This document shows, in pieces, positions 39,961-48,453 of a stretch of 64,000 nucleotides of DNA; position 1 is the first letter of the stretch, and every line of letters starts with the position of its first letter. Both the position numbers and the translations under genes were made by a program. The stretch is from contig NZ_CP102826.1 of assembly GCF_025643595.1 (NCBI RefSeq), positions 992,001-1,056,000 on the forward strand, in the 5' to 3' direction. This DNA comes from Saccharopolyspora rosea (lineage in GTDB: Bacteria > Actinomycetota > Actinomycetes > Mycobacteriales > Pseudonocardiaceae). Below the pieces are notes generated by a model that had not been told where the DNA came from, searched no databases, and saw only the letters and a list, made by a program, of their open reading frames with translations.

Positions 39961-40314
39961 ATGGGCGTGGAGAAGAAGAGCCTGGACAAGCCGGATGAGG
40001 TCCGCGGCTTCGACCACGGCGAGCTCGCCGTGGTCGAGTTGTCCTCCGTCACCGTGGGTCGCGCGGTCTTCCAACCCGGCTGGCGTTGGTCCCAGGATGT
40101 GAAACCGATCGTCGGGGGAGACAGCTGCCGCCAGGCCCACACGATGTACGTCCTGCAGGGGCGGATGCACGTCGCGATGGACGACGGCACCGAGGAGGAG
40201 ATCGGCCCCGGCGACGCCGCCGTCCTGCCACCCGGCCACGACGCGTGGGTGGTCGGCGACCAGGTGTTCATCGCACTCGACTGGTCAGGAGCTGCGACCT
40301 ACGCCAAGCCGTGA
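39961..40314 (+). CDS. Cupin domain-containing protein
   Basis: 117 aa with AGAGGAG upstream of the ATG. A single cupin: the HTMYVLQGRMHVAMDDGTEE strand set supplies the first motif and the region EEEIGPGDAAVLPPGHDAWV the second. One conserved metal ligand position is Gln rather than His, so metal binding is uncertain. The family often binds small molecules or acts as a stress sensor. Not in an operon. Confidence 0.75.
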   Translation: MGVEKKSLDKPDEVRGFDHGELAVVELSSVTVGRAVFQPGWRWSQDVKPIVGGDSCRQAHTMYVLQGRMHVAMDDGTEEEIGPGDAAVLPPGHDAWVVGDQVFIALDWSGAATYAKP

Positions 40315-40369
40315 CGGCCGGCCCCGGACCTTCCGCCGACGAGGAGTTCGGCCCGGTAGCATCCGGCCC

Positions 40370-40819
40370 ATGGCATCCCCCGCGGGTCCCGGCGCGGACG
40401 TGACGGCGTTGTTCGCGTCGTTGTCGCGGGTCTCCCGGCAGGCCGACCGGTACCTCGGCGAGGTGCTGTCCGAGCTCGGCCTGCAGGGCTGGGAGTACGA
40501 CGTGCTCACCACGCTGCTGCGCAGCGGTGAGCCCCACGAGTTGCGTCCCGGGACGATCGCCGACCGGCTCGGTGTGTCCAACAGCGCCATGACCAACCGG
40601 ATCGACCGGCTGGAGCAGGCGGGTCTGGTCGGGCGGCACCTGGACCCGCGCAACCGCCGCATCGTGATCGTCCGGCTCACCAACGCCGGTCGGGATTCGG
40701 CCGAGCGCGCCCTCGCCGCGCACTGCGCGGCGGCCCGTCGCGTCCTGGACCGCCTGTCCGCGGACCGGGCGGCCGCCCTCCGCGATCTGCTCGACCAACT
40801 CGGTTCGGCCCTCGCCTGA
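40370..40819 (+). CDS. MarR family transcriptional regulator
   Basis: 149 aa. Winged helix-turn-helix with LQGWEYDVLTTLLRSGEPHE, then IADRLGVSNSAMTNRIDRLE and the wing DPRNRRIVIVRLTNAGRDSA. MarR proteins sense small phenolic or stress compounds and repress nearby genes; the cupin 55 nt upstream is a plausible but untested partner. Start ATG at 40370. Confidence 0.88.
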   Translation: MASPAGPGADVTALFASLSRVSRQADRYLGEVLSELGLQGWEYDVLTTLLRSGEPHELRPGTIADRLGVSNSAMTNRIDRLEQAGLVGRHLDPRNRRIVIVRLTNAGRDSAERALAAHCAAARRVLDRLSADRAAALRDLLDQLGSALA

Positions 40820-40968
40820 TCCACCGCGGCGCGAACGGGGCTTCGCTCGCCGGACCCTGGATCGGGTGCTGCACGGCGTACAAACACGTCTGCCCACTGT
40901 GGACGAACACAGTGGACGGTGATCGAGGGGTCCGGTACCCGCAGGACGGTCGGGTGCCGGAACGACGA

Positions 40969-41000
40969 AGGCCGGGGCGGCGTTTCCGCTGCCCCGGCCT
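40969..41000 (-). terminator. Terminator downstream of tRNA-Lys
   Basis: AGGCCGGGGC pairs with GCCCCGGCCT across a 12-base loop, 6 nt after the leftward tRNA-Lys 3' end. No T-run, as is usual here. Confidence 0.75.
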
Positions 41001-41006
41001 GTCCGG

Positions 41007-41079
<73 letters not shown>

Positions 41080-41378
41080 TTGACCATCCCCAGTTCTTCC
41101 GTTCCGGTCGGGATCTCTTTTCCGTTTCCGTCCCGGTCTCCCTGGCGACGTTGAAAAGATTAGCACGCCCCCGGTGGGGCTAAAACGGGGGGGTCGGTTC
41201 GGCGGTCGACGGGGCTGGGAACGCAACCCCCGCCCGGTGCGTTGCGTCTGGAGAACGGGTGATCCGGGCAGATGGGTCACTCTGTGTGAACAGGGCATCC
41301 CGGGCACGCTCTGTCGGGGGACTACTGCACACTGTTCGCAAATGGATGTGGTGCATGGGATCGAACGGATTGCCGCTG

Positions 41379-42566
41379 ATGAAGGTGTTGCGTAAGCCTG
41401 TCGGGAGATCCGCGGGGGCGTGTCGACTGCTGTCCATGGTCGTTCTCGGCTGGGTCGCGGTGCTGCTCGGTGGATGCAGTGGAGGAGGAACCGGTGTCGC
41501 GCCCAGCGCTGCGCCCGCGGCGCCGACGGTGCGGTTCACGCCGCAGGACGGTGCGAAGGACGTGTCGCCGACCGGGGAGATCACCGCGGCGGTCACCGGC
41601 GGCCGGATCGCGGAGGCGGTGCTGACCAACGCCGACGGCAAGCGGGTCGAGGGCCGCGTCGCGCCCGACGGTGCCACGTGGTCGGCCACCGAGCCGCTCG
41701 GCTACGGCAAGAGCTACACCCTGTCGGTGACCGCGCAGGGGCAGGGCGCGCCGGTGACCACGCAGAGCTCCTTCACCACGGTCGACCCGGAGCACCAGAC
41801 GTTCGTATCGATGAATCCGCTCGACGGCCAGACCGTCGGCGTCGGGCAGCCGTTGGCGTTCTACTTCAGCTCCGACGCCCCGCCGCCGGACAAGAAGCGC
41901 GCCGAGGAGGCCATCCGGGTCACCACCGAGCCGAAGGTGGAGGGCGCCTTCCACTGGTTCAACGACCGCGAGGTGCACTGGCGGCCCGAGCAGTACTGGA
42001 AGCCCGGCACCAAGGTGACGGTCGACGTCGGTGTCTACGGCCGGGAACTGGCCGACGGGGTCTGGGGGCAGCAGGACCGCCGGGCCACGATCACCATCGG
42101 CGACCGGGTGGTGCTGCGCGCCGACGGCGCGTCCCACCAGATGCAGGTGGAGAAGAACGGTCAGGTGCTGCGGACCATCCCGGTGGCGCTGGGCAAGCCG
42201 TCGTTCCCGTCCAACAACGGCGTCCACGTGGTCACCGAGCACCACCAGACCAAGGTGATGGACTCCTCGACGTTCGGGCTGCCGATCGGCCAGGGCGGCT
42301 ACCGGACCGAGGTGAAGTGGGCGGTGCGGATCTCCAACGGCGGCGAGTTCCTGCACGCCGCGCCCTGGGCCGCGGGCGATCTCGGCCGCCGCAACGTCAG
42401 CCACGGTTGCATCAACATGACCGACGCGGACGCCAAGTGGGTCTTCGACCTGCTGAAGAAGGGCGACGTCGTGGAGATCACCAATGCCGGCGGGCCGAAC
42501 CTGCGGTCTTGGGACGGCTTCGGTGACTGGCAGATCCCCTGGGAGCAGTGGGTCCAGGGCAGCTGA
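41379..42566 (+). CDS. L,D-transpeptidase lipoprotein (YkuD family with Ig-like domains)
   Basis: 395 aa from the ATG at 41379, giving a signal peptide ending in the lipobox LLGGC; other in-frame ATGs at 41346 and 41355 are possible. Two Ig-like domains (VRFTPQDGAKDVSPTGEITA; FVSMNPLDGQTVGVGQPLAF) precede the YkuD catalytic domain, with the active-site motif SHGCINMTDADAKW containing the nucleophilic cysteine. It resembles the Ldt-type enzymes of mycobacteria that form 3-3 peptidoglycan cross-links and would act outside the membrane. Two terminator hairpins follow. Confidence 0.93.
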   Translation: MKVLRKPVGRSAGACRLLSMVVLGWVAVLLGGCSGGGTGVAPSAAPAAPTVRFTPQDGAKDVSPTGEITAAVTGGRIAEAVLTNADGKRVEGRVAPDGATWSATEPLGYGKSYTLSVTAQGQGAPVTTQSSFTTVDPEHQTFVSMNPLDGQTVGVGQPLAFYFSSDAPPPDKKRAEEAIRVTTEPKVEGAFHWFNDREVHWRPEQYWKPGTKVTVDVGVYGRELADGVWGQQDRRATITIGDRVVLRADGASHQMQVEKNGQVLRTIPVALGKPSFPSNNGVHVVTEHHQTKVMDSSTFGLPIGQGGYRTEVKWAVRISNGGEFLHAAPWAAGDLGRRNVSHGCINMTDADAKWVFDLLKKGDVVEITNAGGPNLRSWDGFGDWQIPWEQWVQGS

Positions 42567-42570
42567 CGAG

Positions 42571-42600
42571 GTGGGGCCGGTTCCGCGGAACCGGCCCCAC
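42571..42600 (+). terminator. Terminator of the L,D-transpeptidase gene
   Basis: GTGGGGCCGGTTCC pairs with GGAACCGGCCCCAC, a 14-bp stem that begins 4 nt after the stop codon. With the hairpin at 42605-42644 it forms a tandem pair between convergent genes. Confidence 0.8.
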
Positions 42601-42604
42601 GCAC

Positions 42605-42644
42605 GTGGAAGGGCCCCGTTCCGTTCGGAACGGGGCCCTTCCAC
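42605..42644 (-). terminator. Terminator of tRNA-His
   Basis: GTGGAAGGGCCCCGTTCCG pairs with its complement over a 2-4 base loop. It starts immediately after the encoded CCA of the leftward tRNA-His, so probably ends that transcript; it could also act on the rightward one. Confidence 0.8.
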
Positions 42645-42645
42645 A

Positions 42646-42722
42646 TGGGGTGAGTGACGGGATTCGAACCCGCGACACCTGGGACCACAACCCAGTGCTC
42701 TACCGACTGAGCTACACCCACC
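42646..42722 (-). tRNA. tRNA-His (anticodon GUG)
   Basis: Acceptor GTGGGTG/CACTCAC, anticodon stem CTGGG/CCCAG with loop TTGTGGT (anticodon GTG), T-arm with TTCGAAT. A genomic G at position -1 (42722) faces C73, as in all histidine tRNAs. The 3' CCA is encoded, unlike the other two tRNAs here. Confidence 0.95.
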
Positions 42723-42833
42723 GCGGCTGTCGGAACCTCGCCGATCCCGGCGCTGTCCGCAGCAACACCGATATCGTAGCGGGTGCCTCCGACGGCCCCG
42801 ACACCGGCTCCGCCGAACCGGCGTCACCCAAGG

Positions 42834-43496
42834 TCAACGGCCGTTTTCCGGCTCGCCCGCCTGCCGTCGGCGGGCCTTCTCGGTGCCGCCGACGCCCTCG
42901 CCGTCGAGGAGTTCGGCGGCGATCGCCTGGGCCTCCTCGCTGCTCGGTCCCGGGTGCGGGACGAACGCGGTCCGCCGGTAGTAGGCCAGCTCCCGGATCG
43001 ACTCCCGCACGTCCGCCAGGGCCCGGTGCGCCAGGCCCTTCTCCGGCTGCGCGTAGTAGATCCGCGGGAACCAGCGGCGGCACAGCTCCTTGATCGACGA
43101 CACGTCGACCATCCGGTAGTGCAGGTGGGCGTCCAGCCGGGGCATGTCCCGGGCGATGAAACCCCGGTCGGTGGCGATGGAGTTCCCGGCCAGCGGCGCG
43201 GTCCGGCCGTCCGGCACGTACTGGCGGATGTAGTCGAGCACCTGCTGCTCGGCCTGGGCGAGGGTCACCGCGGAACGCCGGACCTCCTCGGTGAGTCCGG
43301 AGCGGTCGTGCATCTCGCGCACCACGTCGGGCATGGCGGACAGCACGTCGTCCTCGGCGTGGATGACGATGTCCACACCCTCCCCGAGGACGTTCAGGTC
43401 GGCGTCGGTGACCAGGGCGGCGATCTCGATCAGCGCGTCCTTGCGCAGGTCGAGGCCGGTCATTTCGCAGTCGATCCACACTAGACGGTCGTTCAC
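42834..43496 (-). CDS. orn: Oligoribonuclease
   Basis: 220 aa, GTG start. DEDDh exonuclease motifs: [11 protein letters not shown] with the Asp-x-Glu pair, [15 protein letters not shown], and [20 protein letters not shown] with the catalytic His and Asp. It degrades very short RNA oligomers, including c-di-GMP-derived pGpG, to nucleotides. An extended charged C-terminus (residues 190-220) goes beyond the typical length of about 180-185. It is divergent from nothing close: the tRNA-His lies 111 nt away on the same strand. Confidence 0.94.
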   Translation of the reverse strand: MNDRLVWIDCEMTGLDLRKDALIEIAALVTDADLNVLGEGVDIVIHAEDDVLSAMPDVVREMHDRSGLTEEVRRSAVTLAQAEQQVLDYIRQYVPDGRTAPLAGNSIATDRGFIARDMPRLDAHLHYRMVDVSSIKELCRRWFPRIYYAQPEKGLAHRALADVRESIRELAYYRRTAFVPHPGPSSEEAQAIAAELLDGEGVGGTEKARRRQAGEPENGR

Positions 43497-43544
43497 CCGA
43501 GTGAGCCTAACGCGGCGACGGGCCTGATCGGGGCCCCGTCACCG

Positions 43545-45206
43545 TCACGAGCGTTTCAGCTCCCGGGTGACGACCTTGCCGGTGGCGTTGCGGGGCAACG
43601 AGTCGACGAACACCACGTCCCGGGGCAGCGCGAACTTCGGCAGCCGGTCGCGGACGCGGTCCCGCAAGCCCTCCGCGTCGAGCGCACCGGGTTCGCGCAG
43701 CACCACGTACGCGGCAAGGCGCTGGCCGAAGTCGGCGTCGTCGACGCCCACCACCGCCACGTCGGCGATCTCCGGGAGCGCGCCGATGGCGTCCTCGGTC
43801 TCCTTGGGGTAGACGTTCTCGCCGCCGGAGACGATCATGTCGTCCTCCCGGCCGACGACGAACAACCGGCCGGCGGAGTCGATGCGGCCGAGGTCGCCGG
43901 TGGCCATCAGCCCGTCGCGGACCTCCCGCCGCGTGCCGCTGGTGTAGCCCTCGAAAAGCATGTCGTTGCCCGCGAAGATGCGGCCGGTCGACCCTCGGCG
44001 GACCGGTGCGCCGTCCGCGTCGAGGATGCGCACCGTCGTGCCGCGCGGCGGGCGCCCCGCGGTGCCGGGGGCCGTGCGCAGGTCCTCCGGCGTGGCGATG
44101 CTCACCCAGGAGACCTCGGTCGAACCGTAGAAGTTGTACAGCACCGGGCCGAACTCGCGCTGGAACCGGGTCGCCAGGTCGGCGGGCAGGGCCGAGCCGC
44201 TGCTGGCCACGACGCGCAGCGCCCCGCGGTCGTACCGGGCGTGCACCTCGGCGGGCAGCTCCAGGATGCGTTGCAGCATCACCGGCACCGCGAACATCGA
44301 GGTGCAGCGGTGCCGTTGCAGCAGCTGGAGGGCCTGCTGCGGGTCGAACTTGCGGCGCAGCACCAACGTCGACCCGAGCACCAGGCCCAGCTGCAGCGCG
44401 GCGACGCCCCAGGTGTGGAACAGCGGTGCGCCGACCAGCATCCGCTCGCCGGCGCGCAGCGGGACGCGGGACAGGATCGTCGCGGCGGGGGACAGGCCCG
44501 GCGGGTCCGGCCGCCGCGCGCCCTTGGGCGTGCCCGTGGTGCCGGAGGTGAGCACGACGAGGCGGGAGTGGCGCGCTGGTCGGGGCAGGCGTCGGTTCGG
44601 GGAGCTGGCGATCAGGTGCTCCAGCGTGGCGCGGCTGGTGCTGCCCTCGGTCCACGCCAGCACCACGTCGACGTCGGGCAGTCGCGACACCCCGGCGTCG
44701 GCCGGGCGCTCCAGGAGTTCGGTCAGCTCGGCGGTGAACTCGTCATCGACGACGAGCACCCCGACGCGCTGCTCGGCGAGCACCGAGACGACCTGGTGCG
44801 GGCTGAGCCCGGTGTTCAGCAGCACCACGTCGACCCCGATCTTCGCCGCGGCGACGGTCGTCTCGACGAGTTCGTGGTGGTTGCGGCAGAGCACCCCGAC
44901 GCGTTCCCCGCCGCGCAGGCGCCCGCGCAGCGCGTGCGCGAGCCGGGTGGTGCGCACGGCGATCTCGGCGTAGCTGAGCGCTCCGCGCTCGTCGATCACG
45001 GCGGGGCGGTCCGGGTGGCGCACGGCGCCGATGGCGAACGCCAGCGGCAGCGTGAGGCCCCAGCGGCGCCAGGCGAGCGCGATGCGCAGCAGTTTGTCCG
45101 GGCGCAGCGGGCGGAGAACTCCCTGCTTGGCCAGGACGTATCCGGTGTGCGCCGGGGAGCCCAGCGCGCCGAGCAGCGTCGCCGAACGTCGTACCAACCA
45201 GTTCAC
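43545..45206 (-). CDS. Acyl-CoA synthetase (AMP-dependent ligase, FadD family)
   Basis: 553 aa, GTG at 45206 with GAGGAG upstream. Adenylation motifs are complete: LVVLTSGTTGTPKGARRP (P-loop), LYNFYGSTEVSW, LMATGDLGRID and VSGGENVYPKETEDAIG, with the late LPRNATGKVVTREL lysine region. The N-terminal hydrophobic segment and size match mycobacterial fatty-acid-CoA ligases of the FadD12 type. The chain length of its substrate is unknown. It is separated from Orn by 48 nt, same strand. Confidence 0.9.
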   Translation of the reverse strand: MNWLVRRSATLLGALGSPAHTGYVLAKQGVLRPLRPDKLLRIALAWRRWGLTLPLAFAIGAVRHPDRPAVIDERGALSYAEIAVRTTRLAHALRGRLRGGERVGVLCRNHHELVETTVAAAKIGVDVVLLNTGLSPHQVVSVLAEQRVGVLVVDDEFTAELTELLERPADAGVSRLPDVDVVLAWTEGSTSRATLEHLIASSPNRRLPRPARHSRLVVLTSGTTGTPKGARRPDPPGLSPAATILSRVPLRAGERMLVGAPLFHTWGVAALQLGLVLGSTLVLRRKFDPQQALQLLQRHRCTSMFAVPVMLQRILELPAEVHARYDRGALRVVASSGSALPADLATRFQREFGPVLYNFYGSTEVSWVSIATPEDLRTAPGTAGRPPRGTTVRILDADGAPVRRGSTGRIFAGNDMLFEGYTSGTRREVRDGLMATGDLGRIDSAGRLFVVGREDDMIVSGGENVYPKETEDAIGALPEIADVAVVGVDDADFGQRLAAYVVLREPGALDAEGLRDRVRDRLPKFALPRDVVFVDSLPRNATGKVVTRELKRS

Positions 45207-45286
45207 GGACCACTCCTCGCCTCACTTGGCTACCGGCGAGTAGATGATGCCGCGAACCTGCCGCCGCGCAAAGCCCTCGTGCCGCC

Positions 45287-45490
45287 CTACCCCTCCCGCG
45301 AGGCGGCGACCACCGCCGCGTCGCGCAGCGCCGCGCGCAGCCTGCCCACCTCCAGCGGGGAGAGCACGGCCATCTCCCCGGGCGGGGGCACGACCACGAC
45401 GTTGCCCCGGTCGACGAACACGGACATGTCCCGACGCCGTCCCGCGGCATCGCGACAGTTCACGTACCACTGCTGCCTGGTCGGCTCCAC
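45287..45490 (-). CDS. Small hypothetical protein
   Basis: 67 aa from a GTG at 45490 with AGAGGA upstream. The sequence (EPTRQQWYVNCRDAAGRRRD, VDRGNVVVVPPPGEMAVLS) suggests a small beta-rich domain. No family recognised; small proteins with this look are common in actinomycetes. It precedes the acyl-CoA synthetase on the same strand, 80 nt away. Confidence 0.6.
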   Translation of the reverse strand: MEPTRQQWYVNCRDAAGRRRDMSVFVDRGNVVVVPPPGEMAVLSPLEVGRLRAALRDAAVVAASREG

Positions 45491-45615
45491 AGTCCTCTGC
45501 CTCCCCTCGCGGCCGCGCGAACCGGTCGGCGCGCGCGACCTACTGATCAGAGGACGTCCGGGCCTGCGACCGGTGACGAAGTATCACCTGATCAGCCCAG
45601 CGGGGGAGGTCGGGA

Positions 45616-46353
45616 TCACACGGGGCGGACGAGAAGACCGTTCGGCTCGGCGCTGAGCGTGACCGCGCCCTCGAAGTCGGCGATCGGCAGCTCGTCGCGC
45701 ACCAGGCGGTGCGGCGCGTCGAACACCTCCAGGCGCACGCGGCCGGTCGTGAGCACCTGCTCGTCGATGTCGCGTCCGCCGACCTCGACGCGCAGCGCCT
45801 GCTCGTGGACGGTGATGGTCACCCAGCCGCCGGGCACCTCCAGCGAACCGCCGTCGTGCTCCAGCACCATCCGGCTCGACGCCGGCTCCTCGGAGCGCAC
45901 CGCGACGTGCGAGAGCGCCACGTCGCGCCGGCCCTCGTCGGAGGCCAGGGCGATGACGTCCCGCGTGACCTCGTCGGCAGGGCCGTCGCCCGGCTTGGGC
46001 GTGAGCACCGCGGCGCGCAGCTTGGCGGCGATCCGGTACGGCTGCCACGAACCCGCGCCGATCAGGTTGACCACCACGGTGACGTCGGCGTCGGCGACCA
46101 GCCGCTCGCTGCCGGGAGCGGGGGTCAGCTCGATCGCGGCGACGCCCCGCTCACCCAGCAGGTCGCGCAGTGCTTTGGCGCGGCGGCGGCTGTTGCGGTC
46201 GAAGCCGCGGGTGATGGCCACGCTCCCGGAACCGGCCGCTGTCGCGGCGGCATCGGTCAGGCTCGCCAGCGGACCCCAGATCAGCGCGGGATCCTGCGGC
46301 GCCGCCTGACGGCGGGAACGGGCGAAGCTCGGAGCGTCGGTCGTGGTTTCCAT
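45616..46353 (-). CDS. Hypothetical protein
   Basis: 245 aa. The ATG at 46353 follows a modest GGTGG site. N-terminal half shows alternating alpha/beta with RRRAKALRDLLGERGVAAIE and TVVVNLIGAGSWQPYRI, a Rossmann-like look; the C-terminal half is beta-rich (HDGGSLEVPGGWVTITVHEQ). No known motif. It is divergent from the TPP-riboswitch/thiD transcript. Function unknown. Confidence 0.7.
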   Translation of the reverse strand: METTTDAPSFARSRRQAAPQDPALIWGPLASLTDAAATAAGSGSVAITRGFDRNSRRRAKALRDLLGERGVAAIELTPAPGSERLVADADVTVVVNLIGAGSWQPYRIAAKLRAAVLTPKPGDGPADEVTRDVIALASDEGRRDVALSHVAVRSEEPASSRMVLEHDGGSLEVPGGWVTITVHEQALRVEVGGRDIDEQVLTTGRVRLEVFDAPHRLVRDELPIADFEGAVTLSAEPNGLLVRPV

Positions 46354-46509
46354 CGCCACCCACTCTAATGGCCGACCAAGGGTCCCCTTTCCGGCGTGTG
46401 GGTCTCTCCACGCTGTGAAATCGATCGCTTTCGGTGGGTGAGTCGGGCGAAAGCCACCCGGCGGCGCGGGTGTGGTCCCCCGTAGCGGCGATTGTTAGGT
46501 TGGTCCCAG

Positions 46510-46590
46510 TGACGCGGGGTGCCCGGAGTTCCCGGGCTGAGAACAGACCCGTCGAACCTGACCTAGCTCGCACTAGCGGAGGGAACGTCA
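46510..46590 (+). promoter_or_regulatory. TPP riboswitch (THI box) controlling thiD
   Basis: The conserved thi-box elements are present in order: GCGGGGTGCCC, GGGCTGAGAACAGACCC, GTCGAACCTGACC, TAGCTCGCACTAGCGGAGGGA. The P1 stem pairs TGACG (46510-46514) with CGTCA (46586-46590), so it contains the first base of the start codon, and the Shine-Dalgarno GGAGGGA (46578-46584) lies inside the aptamer. Binding of thiamine pyrophosphate should hide the ribosome site and stop translation of thiD, with no separate expression platform. Confidence 0.94.
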
Positions 46591-47387
46591 TGATTCCGAA
46601 CGTGCTGACGATCGCGGGCACCGATCCGAGCGGTGGTGCCGGTGTCCAGGCGGATCTCAAGGCGTTCTCCGCGAACGGCGCCTACGGGATGTCGGTGCTG
46701 ACGGCGCTCGTCGCGCAGACCACCACCGGGGTGTCCGAGGTGCACGAGATCCCGCCGGAGTTCGTGACGTCCCAACTGGTCACGCTGCTCGACGACGTGC
46801 GGGTCGACGCGGTCAAGATCGGCATGTTGGCCAACGCCGAGGTGATCCGGGCGGTGATCGGCGCGCTGGACCGCTACGCGCCGCCGTTCGTGGTGCTCGA
46901 CCCGGTCATGGTCGCCAAGAGCGGGGACCGGCTGCTCGCCCCGGAGGCGGTCAGCGCGCTGCGCGACGAACTGCTGCCCCGGGTCGACCTGATCACGCCG
47001 AACCTGCCCGAGGCCGCCGACCTGCTGGGCGAGGCGGAGATCGAGGACCCGGCGGGCATGCCCGGGCAGGCCGACCGGCTCGCCGGGCTCGGCGCCAAGC
47101 ACGTGCTGCTCAAGGGCGGGCACCTGCGCGGCGAGTCCAGTGTGGACCTGCTGTACGGCGACGGGATCTCGGAGTTCCTCTCCAGCGAGCGGGTCGACAC
47201 CACCAACGACCACGGCACCGGTTGCACGTTGTCGGCCGCGATCGCGGCGCTGCGCCCGCAGCGACCGGACTGGATCAGCGCGGTCCGCGAGGCCAAGGAC
47301 TACCTGACCGAGGCGTTGCGCGCGTCCGCGCGGCTCGACGTCGGTCGCGGCCACGGGCCGGTGCACCACTTCCACCGCTGGTGGTGA
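46590..47387 (+). CDS. thiD: Hydroxymethylpyrimidine/phosphomethylpyrimidine kinase
   Basis: 265 aa, start at the ATG inside the riboswitch region (SD GGAGGGA). Family motifs: LTIAGTDPSGGAGVQADLKA at the N-terminus, AVKIGMLANAEVI, FVVLDPVMVAKSGDRLL and the C-terminal DHGTGCTLSAAIAA. It phosphorylates HMP and HMP-P in thiamine synthesis or salvage. It is followed after 33 nt by TenA, which produces HMP from degraded thiamine, so the pair is a salvage unit under TPP control. Confidence 0.95.
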   Translation: MIPNVLTIAGTDPSGGAGVQADLKAFSANGAYGMSVLTALVAQTTTGVSEVHEIPPEFVTSQLVTLLDDVRVDAVKIGMLANAEVIRAVIGALDRYAPPFVVLDPVMVAKSGDRLLAPEAVSALRDELLPRVDLITPNLPEAADLLGEAEIEDPAGMPGQADRLAGLGAKHVLLKGGHLRGESSVDLLYGDGISEFLSSERVDTTNDHGTGCTLSAAIAALRPQRPDWISAVREAKDYLTEALRASARLDVGRGHGPVHHFHRWW

Positions 47388-47420
47388 CCGGAATTCCCGT
47401 TCCGACCCGAGAGGACTTCG

Positions 47421-48134
47421 ATGAGCAGGCTTCCCGACCCGCCGGCCGACGGCTTCTGCGCGAAGGCGTGGGCGCACACCGCTGATCTGCAGCAGGCGAT
47501 CTGCGACCACCCGTTCAACGCGGCGCTCACCGACGGCACGCTGGACCGCGAGCGCTTCGCCTTCTACATCGTGCAGGACGCCCGCTACCTGGTCGGGTTC
47601 GCGCAGGCGCTGGCCGCGGCGTCGACCCGCGCCGACAACGCCGAGGACGCCGCGTTCCTGGCCGGTGCGGCCCAGGGCGCGCTGGTGGAGGAGCGGCGGC
47701 TGCACGCGGGTTACGTCGAGGAGTTCGGCCTGTCCGAGCAGGACATCGCCGGGATCGACACCTCGCCGTCGTGCCTGGCCTACACCTCCTACCTCCGCGC
47801 GAGCGCGCTGAACGAGCCCTACCCGGTGCTCCTCGCCGCGCTGCTGCCGTGCTTCTGGGTGTACCAGCACGTCGGCAGCACGATCCTGGAGGCCACCGGC
47901 GGGGCCGAGGACCACCCGTACCGGGCGTGGATCCGCACCTACGCCGACGACGAGTTCGCCGAGGCGGTCCTGGCCGCCCGCGAACTCACCGACCGGGCCG
48001 CCCGCGAGGCCGACGAGCCGATGCGGCAGCGCATGCTCGCCGCCTTCACCCGGGCCACCGAGTACGAGTGGTTGTTCTGGAACAGCGCGTGGGTCACCGA
48101 GCAGTGGCCGACGGCCCGCTGGCTGTCCAACTGA
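47421..48134 (+). CDS. tenA: TenA family thiaminase II / aminopyrimidine aminohydrolase
   Basis: 237 aa. TenA motifs: PFNAALTDGTLDRERFAFYI, VQDARYLVGFAQAL, and the catalytic cysteine in LLPCFWVYQHVG, followed by the C-terminal EYEWLFWNSAW. It hydrolyses aminomethyl-HMP and related breakdown products to HMP for reuse. Likely cotranscribed with thiD and thus under the riboswitch. A terminator hairpin lies 16 nt after its stop. Confidence 0.93.
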   Translation: MSRLPDPPADGFCAKAWAHTADLQQAICDHPFNAALTDGTLDRERFAFYIVQDARYLVGFAQALAAASTRADNAEDAAFLAGAAQGALVEERRLHAGYVEEFGLSEQDIAGIDTSPSCLAYTSYLRASALNEPYPVLLAALLPCFWVYQHVGSTILEATGGAEDHPYRAWIRTYADDEFAEAVLAARELTDRAAREADEPMRQRMLAAFTRATEYEWLFWNSAWVTEQWPTARWLSN

Positions 48135-48150
48135 GGTTGAAAACCGTTGC

Positions 48151-48178
48151 GCGGGGCGGGAAAACCCGCCCCGCGCGG
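48151..48178 (+). terminator. Terminator after tenA
   Basis: GCGCGGGGCGGG pairs with CCCGCCCCGCGC over a GAAA-type AAAA loop, 12-bp perfect stem, 16 nt beyond the tenA stop codon. Confidence 0.85.
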
Positions 48179-48318
48179 TGGTGTTCGGGATGTGATCCGG
48201 GACATGATCCGCCGCGGGTAACGATCGATCGGCCACAGCGATGACCTGATCGGCACGCCCGCTCCCAGGGCGGCCGGGTCTGTGGGGTTCTCCCACCGTA
48301 GAGCGGGGTTTCGGCGCT

Positions 48319-48453
48319 GTGAGCAGTTCGCTTCTGATCATCTTCCTGGGCATGCTGGTGCCCGTCCTGGCGGCCACCCCGTTCTACCTCGCGGAACGAC
48401 GCGCCGAGCGCCGCGGCGAGGTCGAACCGGACGAGGAACGTCAGTCGCCGTAG
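48319..48453 (+). CDS. Possible 44-aa membrane microprotein
   Basis: GTG-started reading of 44 codons plus stop, overlapping the tail of the convergent pyruvyl transferase gene by 13 nt. It would encode an N-terminal membrane helix (SSLLIIFLGMLVPVLAATPF) and a charged tail (AERRAERRGEVEPDEERQ). The ribosome site is weak, so it may be chance. Confidence 0.35.
   Translation: MSSSLLIIFLGMLVPVLAATPFYLAERRAERRGEVEPDEERQSP

Noticed and set aside
46434-46589. In-frame extension of thiD upstream to an ATG at 46434
   Set aside because: It would run through the riboswitch and lacks a ribosome site; the protein from 46590 starts exactly at the conserved MIPNVLTIAG sequence.
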